Shown piece after piece: positions 1 to 5,785 of a stretch of DNA of 9,028 bases. Position 1 is the first letter of the stretch, and every line of letters starts with the position of its first letter. The notes under the pieces were generated by a model. The model ran no database searches. It was not told where the DNA came from and saw only the letters and a list, made by a program, of their open reading frames with translations. The translations under genes and the position numbers were made by a program. The DNA comes from Fusobacteriales bacterium (GTDB taxonomy: Bacteria; Fusobacteriota; Fusobacteriia; Fusobacteriales; Leptotrichiaceae). The stretch is from contig JAITVW010000205.1 in the NCBI GenBank assembly GCA_031285605.1, positions 1 to 9,028 of the forward strand, written 5' to 3'.

Positions 1-76
1 ACTTTTCTTTTATGAAACATTTTATTTTCTGGAGTACAAAATTAAGGAATATTTTTTTAATAAAACTTTCAATATA
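1..76. other. AT-rich upstream region, no supported gene
   Basis: Very AT-rich sequence ahead of the first promoter. Two + strand frames stay open from the left edge (one to a TGA at 77-79, one to a TGA at 93-95), but both encode only F/Y/I/K/N-rich low-complexity peptides. I see no motif or convincing terminator here. It may contain the end of an upstream gene, but the sequence does not support one. Confidence 0.4.
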
Positions 77-85
77 TGATATAAT
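77..85 (+). promoter_or_regulatory. Extended -10 promoter upstream of the HAD gene
   Basis: TGATATAAT is a perfect TATAAT (80-85) preceded by TG one base upstream, the extended -10 pattern used by the main sigma factor. The -35 position (about 57-62) is only TTAATA-like, so the extended -10 probably carries recognition. Transcription would start near 92, leaving a leader of about 34 bases before the ATG at 126. The same nine bases recur at 2042-2050. Confidence 0.6.
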
Positions 86-125
86 AAACACATGAATTAA
101 AAAAAGTGGTTTAAGGAGAGAAAAA

Positions 126-776
126 ATGAGTTTTAAAATGGCTGTATTTGATTTGGACGGAACACTGGTAGATTCTCTTGAGGCGATATCAAAGCTTGCT
201 AATCTGGCTTTTGAAGAAATGGGAATGGATACATATTCACCGGAGATGAGCAGAACATTAATAGGACACGGTGTAGCAGGAATTGCAGATAAAGCCCTGC
301 CTGAAGGAAGCAGTCCTGAATTAAAGGAGAAACTGGTGGCAGCAATCAGAAAATATTATGAAAAATACTGGGATTATAATCTTCATTTATACAGCGGAAT
401 TTCGGAACTACTTGACAGACTAACCGAACAAGGAATACTTTTAGCTATAAATACTAATAAAGATCAGAGATTTGCAGATGAAACAGTGGAAAAAACACTG
501 AAAAAATGGAATTTTACCAATATAGTCGGCGCTGTGGACGGGAAGCCGAGAAAGCCGGAACCTGACGGAATAGAGGCAATATTGCGTGAACACGGGGTAA
601 AAAAAGAAGAAGCTTTATACATAGGGGATATGAGAGTAGATGTGGAAACGGCAAAGAATGCGGGAGTATACAGTGTATTCTGCGAATGGGGATTCGGCAG
701 CAGCAAGACGCTTGATCTTATACCGGATCTTACAGTAAAAAATCCGGAAGAGATACTTAATGTAATACAGGGGTAA
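126..776 (+). CDS. gph: HAD-superfamily phosphatase, phosphoglycolate phosphatase-like
   Basis: This 216-residue soluble protein has the layout of the Gph/PGP branch of HAD hydrolases, which remove phosphate from small phosphorylated metabolites such as 2-phosphoglycolate. Motif I is FDLDGTLVDS, with nucleophile D9 and acid/base D11. Motif II is the Thr in INTNKD (T110). Motif III is the Lys in RKPEP (K143). Motif IV is YIGDMRVD (D168 and D172, Mg2+ ligands). A helical cap lies between motifs I and II, as in subclass C1. The ATG follows AAGGAG (113-118) at good spacing. It is the first gene after the extended -10 promoter, and the next gene starts two bases after its stop. The HAD fold and chemistry are secure. 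The substrate is inferred from family resemblance only and could be another sugar phosphate or a nucleotide. Confidence 0.85.
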   Translation: MSFKMAVFDLDGTLVDSLEAISKLANLAFEEMGMDTYSPEMSRTLIGHGVAGIADKALPEGSSPELKEKLVAAIRKYYEKYWDYNLHLYSGISELLDRLTEQGILLAINTNKDQRFADETVEKTLKKWNFTNIVGAVDGKPRKPEPDGIEAILREHGVKKEEALYIGDMRVDVETAKNAGVYSVFCEWGFGSSKTLDLIPDLTVKNPEEILNVIQG

Positions 777-778
777 AT

Positions 779-1609
779 ATGGAAATCAGAGATTTAGAAA
801 AAACAGGATATTTTGGATATTTATTTTTTATAAAATATAACGGTACAAAATTTGATTCATTTGATGAAAACAAAGATAAAGTAAGTGTAAAAGGTGAATT
901 TAAGAAACTGCTTGAAGAAAATAACATTTCTTATTATAAGGGAATACAACAGGCGGGGAGAACTGACAAAGACGTCAGTGCAGAAGAAAATATACTGTAT
1001 ATTAATACAAAACAGGAGCTAAAGCTCGAAAAATTTAGAAACAGTTCTGTGATTCTTGAGATTTTTGATATAAAAAAGACACTTCCTTATCTTGAACTGC
1101 CGAAGCTCATAGAAAAAAGACATTATATTTACAGATATCCAAAGGATAGAATAAAAAGCAGCATTGGGGAAATAGATAAAAAATGTCTGGAGCTCAGCGG
1201 AAAGCACGATGTCAGTGCTTTTACCACAAAAAAAGGCAGGGAATTAAAAGAGAAGATAAGAGAGCTCGTAGTATATTATGAAAATCAGGAGCTCCACTTT
1301 ACGGGAAGTTCTTTTATGCCTCAGCAGGTGAGAATTATGAGCGGATACATACTGACCGGGAAGAAACAGTCCCTTGAAGGAAGATATCTGACACTGGAAA
1401 AAATGATATTTTCACAGGAACTCAAGGATATGATAATTTTTGAAGATAATGTAATATCTGAAGAAAATATAGAAAAAATCGAAAGAAACAGGGAATTTTT
1501 ATTTTTTTATGTGAAGAAATCCAAAAAAGGGGAAGTAATAGGAAATAAGGGGAAGAATATAAAAAAACTAAGGGAAAAATATGGTAAAATAATTATAAAA
1601 GAAATATAG
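779..1609 (+). CDS. Divergent TruA-type tRNA pseudouridine synthase with KH-like C-terminal tail
   Basis: This 276-residue protein follows the TruA family plan; TruA isomerises uridines at positions 38-40 of the tRNA anticodon arm. The N-terminal half has FFIKYNGTKF (TruA xYDGTxF) and GRTDKDVSA, which contains the catalytic Asp (D63). Next comes KRHYIYRY, corresponding to the conserved K-x-Y-x-Y strand. The second half has GKHDVSAF (TruA G-x-HDFxAF) and FTGSSFMPQQVR, ending in the VR of the family MVR motif. The usual GRTDAGVHA is altered after the Asp (Gly to Asp, His to Ser). The last ~25 residues (252-276) read VIGNKGKNIKKL followed by an I-rich strand, the GxxG signature and following helix of a KH RNA-binding domain, which ordinary TruA lacks. 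The start lies two bases after the upstream stop. TruA-fold membership is firm. Its exact target uridine is not known, and it may be a paralogue rather than the housekeeping TruA. Confidence 0.78.
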   Translation: MEIRDLEKTGYFGYLFFIKYNGTKFDSFDENKDKVSVKGEFKKLLEENNISYYKGIQQAGRTDKDVSAEENILYINTKQELKLEKFRNSSVILEIFDIKKTLPYLELPKLIEKRHYIYRYPKDRIKSSIGEIDKKCLELSGKHDVSAFTTKKGRELKEKIRELVVYYENQELHFTGSSFMPQQVRIMSGYILTGKKQSLEGRYLTLEKMIFSQELKDMIIFEDNVISEENIEKIERNREFLFFYVKKSKKGEVIGNKGKNIKKLREKYGKIIIKEI

Positions 1610-1617
1610 GAGAAATC

Positions 1618-2037
1618 ATGTACATCATAAGAAAAGTTATGGAATATTTTTTTCCTGCAATATCGGAAGATTTATGTTCGGAAGCAATGAAACTTCTCAA
1701 TGACAAAGAAAAAAAGATATTTACGGAAATGGCAAAATATGACAGAAGACACTCTTTGGAGGTATATAAAAAAGTCATGGAGAATGATATACTTAAAAAT
1801 GAAATTTTATATAAAAAACTGGCACTTCTGCATGATTGCGGCAAGGGGAATACCAATGCGGTAATCAGAGCTCTTCATAAGGTAAATATAAAAACGTGTC
1901 TTAAAGAACACCCTGACAGAGGTTTTATGAAATTAAAAGAAACAGATGAAGAACTGGCAGTTTTAATAAAAAATCATCATGTAAAAAGTTACGGCAGACT
2001 TATGGATGAATTTCAAAAACTGGATGATTTGAGCTGA
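1618..2037 (+). CDS. Small HD-domain protein, putative metal-dependent phosphohydrolase
   Basis: This 139-residue protein consists almost entirely of an HD domain, a helical fold that binds metal and usually hydrolyses phosphoesters. Visible elements are H45 (in RRHSLEVY), the H72-D73 doublet in LLHDCGKG, H98 in KEHPDRGF, and H120-H121 in IKNHHVKSYG. This order matches HD enzymes such as YqeK and HDIG proteins (H...HD...HP..G...HH). There is no signal peptide and no extra domain. The ribosome site AGGAG overlaps the stop of the upstream pseudouridine synthase and lies about six bases before the ATG, so the two genes are probably translationally coupled. No substrate can be read from the sequence; a nucleotide or cyclic-nucleotide role would be a guess. 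The second TGATATAAT element begins five bases after its stop. Confidence 0.75.
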   Translation: MYIIRKVMEYFFPAISEDLCSEAMKLLNDKEKKIFTEMAKYDRRHSLEVYKKVMENDILKNEILYKKLALLHDCGKGNTNAVIRALHKVNIKTCLKEHPDRGFMKLKETDEELAVLIKNHHVKSYGRLMDEFQKLDDLS

Positions 2038-2041
2038 AACC

Positions 2042-2050
2042 TGATATAAT
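2042..2050 (+). promoter_or_regulatory. Second extended -10 promoter, before the exported protein gene
   Basis: TGATATAAT is identical to the element at 77-85. It lies just past the HD gene stop codon, with no good -35 at 17 bases upstream (that position falls in coding sequence). Start of transcription would fall near 2057, giving a leader of about 65 bases before the ATG at 2123. It could give the secreted-protein genes their own transcription within the run of genes. Confidence 0.45.
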
Positions 2051-2054
2051 ATTT

Positions 2055-2076
2055 ATCCTGCTTAATAAAAGCGGAT
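2055..2076 (+). other. Hairpin in the leader of the exported protein gene
   Basis: Arms ATCC-T-GCTT and AAGC-GGAT pair over eight base pairs with a one-base bulge and an AATAA loop. No T-run follows, so it is a poor intrinsic terminator. Its left arm starts where transcription from the 2042-2050 element should begin, so it could be a 5'-terminal mRNA stem. The pairing is seen; the role is inferred. Confidence 0.4.
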
Positions 2077-2122
2077 AATGTGTAATAATGTTGTGAATTA
2101 TATGGATTTGAAAGGAAAAATA

Positions 2123-3040
2123 ATGAAGAAATTTTTATTTTTAATGATATTTGCAATATCGGGTCTTACTTTTGCAGATACAGGAATATCTGCGGAAAAA
2201 GACACAGGAGATACAATTCTGGAGTTAATCAAAGAGGTAGAAGATGAACCGGCTTCTGAAAAAAATCTTCCGAAATATGAAAGAATAATAAAATTTGCTG
2301 AGGAAAGTGAAGAAGTACAAGTTTTTTTGATAGATGAACTTTACAAATTTCCGGATGCAAAGGTCAGTCAGACAAACAGAAGAATTATTCAGGGAAGTTA
2401 TGTATCAGGTGCATTGAAAAAACAGCTGGAGAATAAACAGAAAATAATAACAATAAGCGACGGGATAAAAAATGAACTCAAGGTATATAAAATATTGAGA
2501 GAAACAAAGTATGTGAAAGTAGAGTATCTGGAACAGCTGCTGGATATAGAAAGAGAGGGAGGAATAGGACAGCTCTATTATAATTACGATGTTACGGGGA
2601 TGGAGATGTATCAGAGTACCGCAGGAATGCAGGAAGATGCTGATACTCTGATAAATACGCTGAAATTTCCTTTTTTTCTTGAAGTTTCCGGAGAAAAAGT
2701 ACTGATAACAGATATTAACTTTAATGTATTGGCTGATCTTACAACAATAATAGGATTTTATGCAGTATCCGACGATTATGAAAAGAGTCAGGCAGTATTG
2801 GATAAAAAATCAAAAGAGATTGCTGAAAAGCTTTTGAAAAATGATACTCTGAAAAAAATATACGGAAAAAATAACTATTCAGGTATAATGATAGAATATA
2901 CTACACCAAAAGTAAAGCAGAGCAAGGATGAAATATACAAAACAATGACAGAAAAAAATCAGTATGTAGATATGAAAGATGAAGTGAAACAGTTTCTTCT
3001 TGAAAAAGAAACTGTAAAAGAACAGGAAAATGAAAAATAA
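2123..3040 (+). CDS. Exported protein of unknown function, 305 residues
   Basis: I do not recognise this protein. The start chosen is ATG 2123, preceded by AAAGGA at 2111-2116, because it opens a clean signal peptide: MKK, a hydrophobic stretch FLFLMIFAISGLTFA, then a likely cleavage before DTG. A longer reading from 2078 would bury this signal behind 15 polar residues. The Ala at the cleavage site is not followed by Cys, so it is not an obvious lipoprotein. The mature part is highly charged (K/E-rich), has no cysteine, and alternates predicted helices with a central Tyr/Gly-rich section (GGIGQLYYNYDVTGMEMY) and a hydrophobic patch around ITDINFNVLADLTTIIGFYAV. The C-terminus is a Lys/Glu-rich helix. 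It is probably periplasmic or surface-exposed. A second signal-peptide reading frame follows three bases after its stop. Confidence 0.8.
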   Translation: MKKFLFLMIFAISGLTFADTGISAEKDTGDTILELIKEVEDEPASEKNLPKYERIIKFAEESEEVQVFLIDELYKFPDAKVSQTNRRIIQGSYVSGALKKQLENKQKIITISDGIKNELKVYKILRETKYVKVEYLEQLLDIEREGGIGQLYYNYDVTGMEMYQSTAGMQEDADTLINTLKFPFFLEVSGEKVLITDINFNVLADLTTIIGFYAVSDDYEKSQAVLDKKSKEIAEKLLKNDTLKKIYGKNNYSGIMIEYTTPKVKQSKDEIYKTMTEKNQYVDMKDEVKQFLLEKETVKEQENEK

Positions 3041-3043
3041 ATT

Positions 3044-3214
3044 ATGAAGAAAATTTTATTGTTTTTATTACTGTCGGTTTTTATTCTTCCAGTCGGCGCA
3101 GAATCAAAACAGCCAGTTCTTTGAAGAACTGATAAATATGTAAATGTAAACTCTGTATATGAGAATTATGATAATAATAAACAGACAGACAAATATAAAG
3201 AATATCAGGAGTAA
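3044..3214 (+). pseudogene. Short secreted-peptide gene, apparently disrupted
   Basis: ATG 3044 opens a textbook signal peptide (MKKILLFLLLSVFILPVGA), then the frame stops at TGA 3122-3124 after 26 residues. The same frame reopens at once and runs to TAA 3212-3214, encoding VNVNSVYENYDNNKQTDKYK and a short tail. The middle reads sensibly one frame over (NSQFFEELI). Removing one A from the run 3106-3109 and adding one A to the run 3134-3136 would join all three parts into one ~56-residue secreted protein without a stop. This could be a decayed gene with two slips, two homopolymer sequencing errors, or a genuine 26-residue peptide. Only a distant AGGA (about 3024) lies upstream as a ribosome site. 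I do not recognise the protein. Confidence 0.5.
3114..3131 (+). repeat. Perfect inverted repeat spanning the TGA stop
   Basis: CAGTTCTT and AAGAACTG are exact reverse complements separated by TG. In RNA this forms a seven-pair stem with a TTGA loop, and the premature TGA lies in that loop region. No T-run follows, so it is unlikely to be a terminator. Confidence 0.55.
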
Positions 3215-3223
3215 ATTATAAAT

Positions 3224-4141
3224 ATGGAAAAAATTATATTTGAAATATCAGAAGAGGGAAAACGGCTGGATTTATATATAGCAGAAAGAACAGAGCTTAC
3301 ACGTACAAGAGTTCAGCAGCTGATAAAAGACGGGAATATAAATGTTAATAGCAAAAAACCAAAGCCTTCATATAAAGTGGAGAAAAATGACTTTATAGAG
3401 ATAATAATTCCTGATGAAAAAGAGATAGACTTAGTACCTGAAAATATAAATATAAAGATTTTGTATGAAGACAGTGATATAGCAGTTATTGATAAAAAAG
3501 CGGGAATAGTGGTTCATCCTTCCCATGGACATGAGTCTGGCACTCTTGTAAATGCTGTTATGTACCATATAAAAGACCTGTCGGGAATAAACGGTGAAAT
3601 AAGACCGGGAATAGTGCACAGACTGGATAAGGATACAAGCGGTCTTTTAATTATTGCAAAAAATGATACTGCTCATCTGAGACTTTCTGAAATGTTCAGC
3701 AACAGCGGAATAATAAAAACATATATTGCAATATTAAAAGGGAAAATAAATAAAGACAACGGAAAGCTGGAAACATTAATCGGCAGAGATCCTAAAGACA
3801 GAAAAAAAATGGCTGTGGTAAAAACAAACGGGAAAACGGCAATAACATGTTTTCAGGTTTTGGATAAAAATGAAAAATTTTCATTGGTAAAGGTAAATAT
3901 ACAGACAGGGAGGACACACCAGATAAGAGTACATATGAAATATCTGGGATATCCTGTTCTGGGTGACAGTGTGTATGGAAGATATAACAAAATAGCGGGC
4001 AGACAAATGCTTCATGCATATAAACTGGAATTTTTACATCCTGTAACACAGAAAGCGATGAAAATAATATCAGAACTTCCTCAGGATTTTGAAAAGGTCT
4101 TAAAAGAAACGGGCATGGAAATGGGAGATTTGGAGGAATAA
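3224..4141 (+). CDS. rluD: RluA/RluD-family 23S rRNA pseudouridine synthase
   Basis: This 305-residue enzyme isomerises uridine to pseudouridine in RNA. RluD of this architecture modifies the helix 69 loop of 23S rRNA. Residues ~1-65 form an S4 RNA-binding domain (RLDLYIAERTELTRTRVQQL...GNINVN). The catalytic domain starts with the strand ILYEDSDIAVIDKKAGIVVHP. It carries the family signature GIVHRLDKDTSGLLIIAKN with catalytic D135, then QTGRTHQIRVHMKYLGYPVLGD, the conserved Arg/His-rich segment near the C-terminus. Length and domain order match RluD well. AGGAG at 3207-3211 precedes the ATG and overlaps the end of the disrupted small gene, so expression may depend on read-through transcription. 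Family assignment is firm. Whether the target is the RluD set or that of a sibling (RluC-like) cannot be settled from sequence alone. Confidence 0.9.
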   Translation: MEKIIFEISEEGKRLDLYIAERTELTRTRVQQLIKDGNINVNSKKPKPSYKVEKNDFIEIIIPDEKEIDLVPENINIKILYEDSDIAVIDKKAGIVVHPSHGHESGTLVNAVMYHIKDLSGINGEIRPGIVHRLDKDTSGLLIIAKNDTAHLRLSEMFSNSGIIKTYIAILKGKINKDNGKLETLIGRDPKDRKKMAVVKTNGKTAITCFQVLDKNEKFSLVKVNIQTGRTHQIRVHMKYLGYPVLGDSVYGRYNKIAGRQMLHAYKLEFLHPVTQKAMKIISELPQDFEKVLKETGMEMGDLEE

Positions 4142-4162
4142 TTTTATATTCGGGAGGTATTT

Positions 4163-4624
4163 ATGAACAAATATACAGGATATATCAAAGTTTCCGCAGG
4201 AATAATAAAAATAATCAGCAGTGAAAAATATGTGCTTTCGGTGAGCTTTTCAGATACAATTAAAGAAAATGACAAAGGATCGGAAGTTCTTGATGAAGCT
4301 TTGAAACAGATGAACGAGTATTTTTACGGAGAAAGAAAAAAGTTTGATCTTCCGTTATATTTTGAAGGAACGGAATTCCAAAAAAGTGTATGGAATGAAC
4401 TTAGAAAAATACCATATGGAACTACTGTCTCGTATAAGGATATAGCTCAAAGAATAAAAAATGAAAAAGCTGTTCGTGCTGTGGGTAATGCTAACAATAA
4501 AAATAAAATAATGATAATAGTACCGTGTCACCGTGTGATCGGTAAAAACGGCAGGCTTGTGGGATTTGCAGGCGGGCTGGACAAAAAAGAATTTTTGCTG
4601 GAACATGAAAAGAAATTTGTGTAA
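4163..4624 (+). CDS. ogt: Methylated-DNA--protein-cysteine S-methyltransferase (Ogt/MGMT)
   Basis: This 153-residue suicide DNA-repair protein moves the alkyl group from O6-alkylguanine (and O4-alkylthymine) in DNA to its own cysteine. The acceptor is C122 in the IVPCHRVIGKNG motif. Upstream are the helix-turn-helix features of the family: FQKSVWNELRKIPYGTTVSY with the following YKDIA, then the RAVGNANNKN segment containing the arginine finger and the conserved Asn region. Downstream is GFAGGLDKKEFLLEHE, the usual C-terminal helix. The short N-terminal ribonuclease-like domain (~1-60) is typical of Ogt, not of the larger Ada fusion. GGGAGGT (4152-4158) provides a strong ribosome site. It is the third of the maintenance genes in a tight series, 15 bases before rnhB. 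No sign of an adaptive-response operator is visible. Confidence 0.93.
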   Translation: MNKYTGYIKVSAGIIKIISSEKYVLSVSFSDTIKENDKGSEVLDEALKQMNEYFYGERKKFDLPLYFEGTEFQKSVWNELRKIPYGTTVSYKDIAQRIKNEKAVRAVGNANNKNKIMIIVPCHRVIGKNGRLVGFAGGLDKKEFLLEHEKKFV

Positions 4625-4639
4625 ACTTAAGAGGTAAGT

Positions 4640-5233
4640 ATGAGTGAATTAAGACTATTTGATAATGAGTATAACTGTATAATTGCAGGTGTGGATGAAG
4701 CCGGCAGAGGACCTCTTGCAGGACCTGTGGTTGCAGCAGCGGTAATAATAGAGAATTATTTTGAGGAGCTTGAAGAAATAAATGATTCCAAAAAATTAAC
4801 AGAGAAAAAAAGAGAAAAACTTTATGCTGTAATAAGAGAGAAATGTAAGGTAGGAATAGGGACAGCCGATGAAAAAGAAATAGATGAAATAAATATACTG
4901 AATGCTACTTTTCTGGCTATGCGGAGAGCTTTGAAGCAGATAGATAATTATGATATAGTATTAGTAGACGGGAACCATAAGATAAGGGAGTATTCAGGAC
5001 GTCAGGAGGAAATAATCAAAGGTGACGGAAGATCATTGTCTATTGCAGCAGCATCAATAGTGGCAAAGGTATACAGAGATAACATAATGAAAGATCTTGC
5101 CCTGCGGTATCCTGATTATAGATTTGAAAAACATAAGGGATACGGGACGAAGCTTCATCGCGAACTACTTCATGCATACGGAGCATGCAGGATACATAGA
5201 AAGACTTTTTTAAGGAAAATACTGGGGGAATAG
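4640..5233 (+). CDS. rnhB: Ribonuclease HII
   Basis: This 197-residue protein is RNase HII, which cuts the RNA strand of RNA/DNA hybrids and starts removal of single ribonucleotides misincorporated in DNA. The N-terminal signature GVDEAGRGPLAGPVVAAAV holds the first two metal ligands, D19 and E20. The others are D110 (in VLVDGN) and D129 (in KGDGRS), spaced as in the E. coli enzyme (16, 17, 108, 126). NDSKKL, SIAAASIVAKVYRD, FEKHKGYGT and the C-terminal HRKTF segment are also classic. AAGAGGTAAG lies just before the ATG. Its stop is one base before the GTG start of the YraN-family gene; rnhB-yraN adjacency is a commonly conserved pair in bacteria. Confidence 0.96.
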   Translation: MSELRLFDNEYNCIIAGVDEAGRGPLAGPVVAAAVIIENYFEELEEINDSKKLTEKKREKLYAVIREKCKVGIGTADEKEIDEINILNATFLAMRRALKQIDNYDIVLVDGNHKIREYSGRQEEIIKGDGRSLSIAAASIVAKVYRDNIMKDLALRYPDYRFEKHKGYGTKLHRELLHAYGACRIHRKTFLRKILGE

Positions 5234-5234
5234 G

Positions 5235-5570
5235 GTGAATAAGAGGGAAAAAGGGTTTAAATATGAAAATGCAGCAAAAGATTTTTTGATAAATAATGGT
5301 CTGGAATATGTAAAGAGTAATTATTATTCTGAATATGGCGAAATAGACTTGATTTTCAAAGACAGAGACTTTCTGATTTTCGTGGAGGTAAAGTATAGAA
5401 AAAACAGTGATTACGGCTTTGCGGAAGAAAGTGTAACACAGGCGAAATTAAAAAGAATAATGAATGCCTCATTGAATTACATATCGGAAGTTAACTGGAA
5501 TGAAGGCTGCAGATATGATCTGGTGGCTATAAACGGGGAAGAGATTATTTGGGTGAAAAATCTTGTTTGA
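5235..5570 (+). CDS. YraN/UPF0102 family protein, nuclease-like fold
   Basis: This 111-residue protein belongs to the UPF0102 (YraN) family, which has a restriction-endonuclease/Holliday-junction-resolvase-like fold and is thought to act on nucleic acid. The usual N-terminal K-x-x-G...YE motif is present as NKREKGFKYEN. The probable active-site residues follow in order: E36 and D38 in YGEIDLIF, then E51 and K53 in FVEVKYRK, the D...ExK pattern. RYDLVAI near the C-terminus is also a family feature. The start is GTG at 5235, supported by GGGGGA at 5224-5229 and by the match of MNKRE-type N-termini in the family; no ATG fits. It sits one base after rnhB. Biochemical activity for this family is little established, so nuclease action is an inference from the fold. 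Confidence 0.88.
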   Translation: MNKREKGFKYENAAKDFLINNGLEYVKSNYYSEYGEIDLIFKDRDFLIFVEVKYRKNSDYGFAEESVTQAKLKRIMNASLNYISEVNWNEGCRYDLVAINGEEIIWVKNLV

Positions 5571-5581
5571 GGGAGAAAAAA

Positions 5582-5785
5582 ATGACACATGTATTTAATA
5601 AATGTTTAAAATGTAATTCTGAAAAGTATGAGTTGAAAACCATTGCTTTTCCGACTAAGGCTACCGGAGAAGTAAAGTTTTCGATGGATATCTATTATTT
5701 GAAAATCTGTTCTGACTGTGGTTATACAGAAATGTATTCAGCAAAGGTGTTTGAAAAAGATGAAAAACCTGCTGTGGAATTTTAA
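5582..5785 (+). CDS. Small zinc-ribbon protein
   Basis: This 67-residue protein carries two CxxC knuckles, C8-x-x-C11 near the N-terminus and C43-x-x-C46-GYTE in the second half, the four ligands of a zinc ribbon. Layout and the trailing CGYTEMY motif resemble the short 'nucleic-acid-binding zinc ribbon' proteins (DUF2082, zinc_ribbon_13). ATG 5582 is chosen because GGGAG (5571-5575) lies at proper distance. An in-frame start at 5549 would overlap the YraN gene and add residues with no family match. Its 3' end overlaps the comF-like gene by 26 bases, suggesting coupled translation. The precise role is unknown. Because the neighbouring ComF lacks its own zinc finger, a working relationship between the two products is possible but unproven. 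Confidence 0.8.
   Translation: MTHVFNKCLKCNSEKYELKTIAFPTKATGEVKFSMDIYYLKICSDCGYTEMYSAKVFEKDEKPAVEF
5743..5749 (+). promoter_or_regulatory. Ribosome binding site fixing the ComF start
   Basis: AAAGGTG lies inside the zinc-ribbon coding sequence ten bases before ATG 5760. It supports that ATG over the in-frame GTG at 5718, which has no comparable purine-rich site and would add 14 residues (VIQKCIQQ...) unlike the family. Confidence 0.5.

Noticed and set aside
1..76. Tail of an upstream gene in an open frame
   Set aside because: The open frames are short, low-complexity and F/K/N/Y-rich, as expected from AT-rich non-coding DNA.
464..706. Minus-strand reading frame of 80 codons inside the HAD gene
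   Set aside because: It lies wholly opposite a well-supported gene, has no family motif or ribosome site, and reflects codon bias of the + strand gene. The same applies to minus-strand frames at 1019-1207, 1593-1856, 3431-3619, 3792-4049, 4355-4606, 5955-6137 and 6206-6394.
2078..2122. Longer N-terminus for the exported protein from ATG 2078
   Set aside because: It adds 15 polar residues before a perfect signal peptide, overlaps the leader hairpin region, and has no ribosome site; ATG 2123 has AAAGGA at the right distance.
3122..3124. TGA as a selenocysteine codon in the mini-gene
   Set aside because: The hairpin surrounds the codon instead of following it, and the protein has no redox motif; frame slips or early termination explain it better.
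5549..5581. Longer start for the zinc-ribbon protein
   Set aside because: It overlaps the YraN gene and lacks a ribosome site; GGGAG precedes ATG 5582.
5718..5759. GTG start at 5718 for the ComF protein
   Set aside because: The extra residues are the zinc-ribbon coding region read in another frame, with no ComF resemblance; ATG 5760 has AAAGGTG ten bases upstream.
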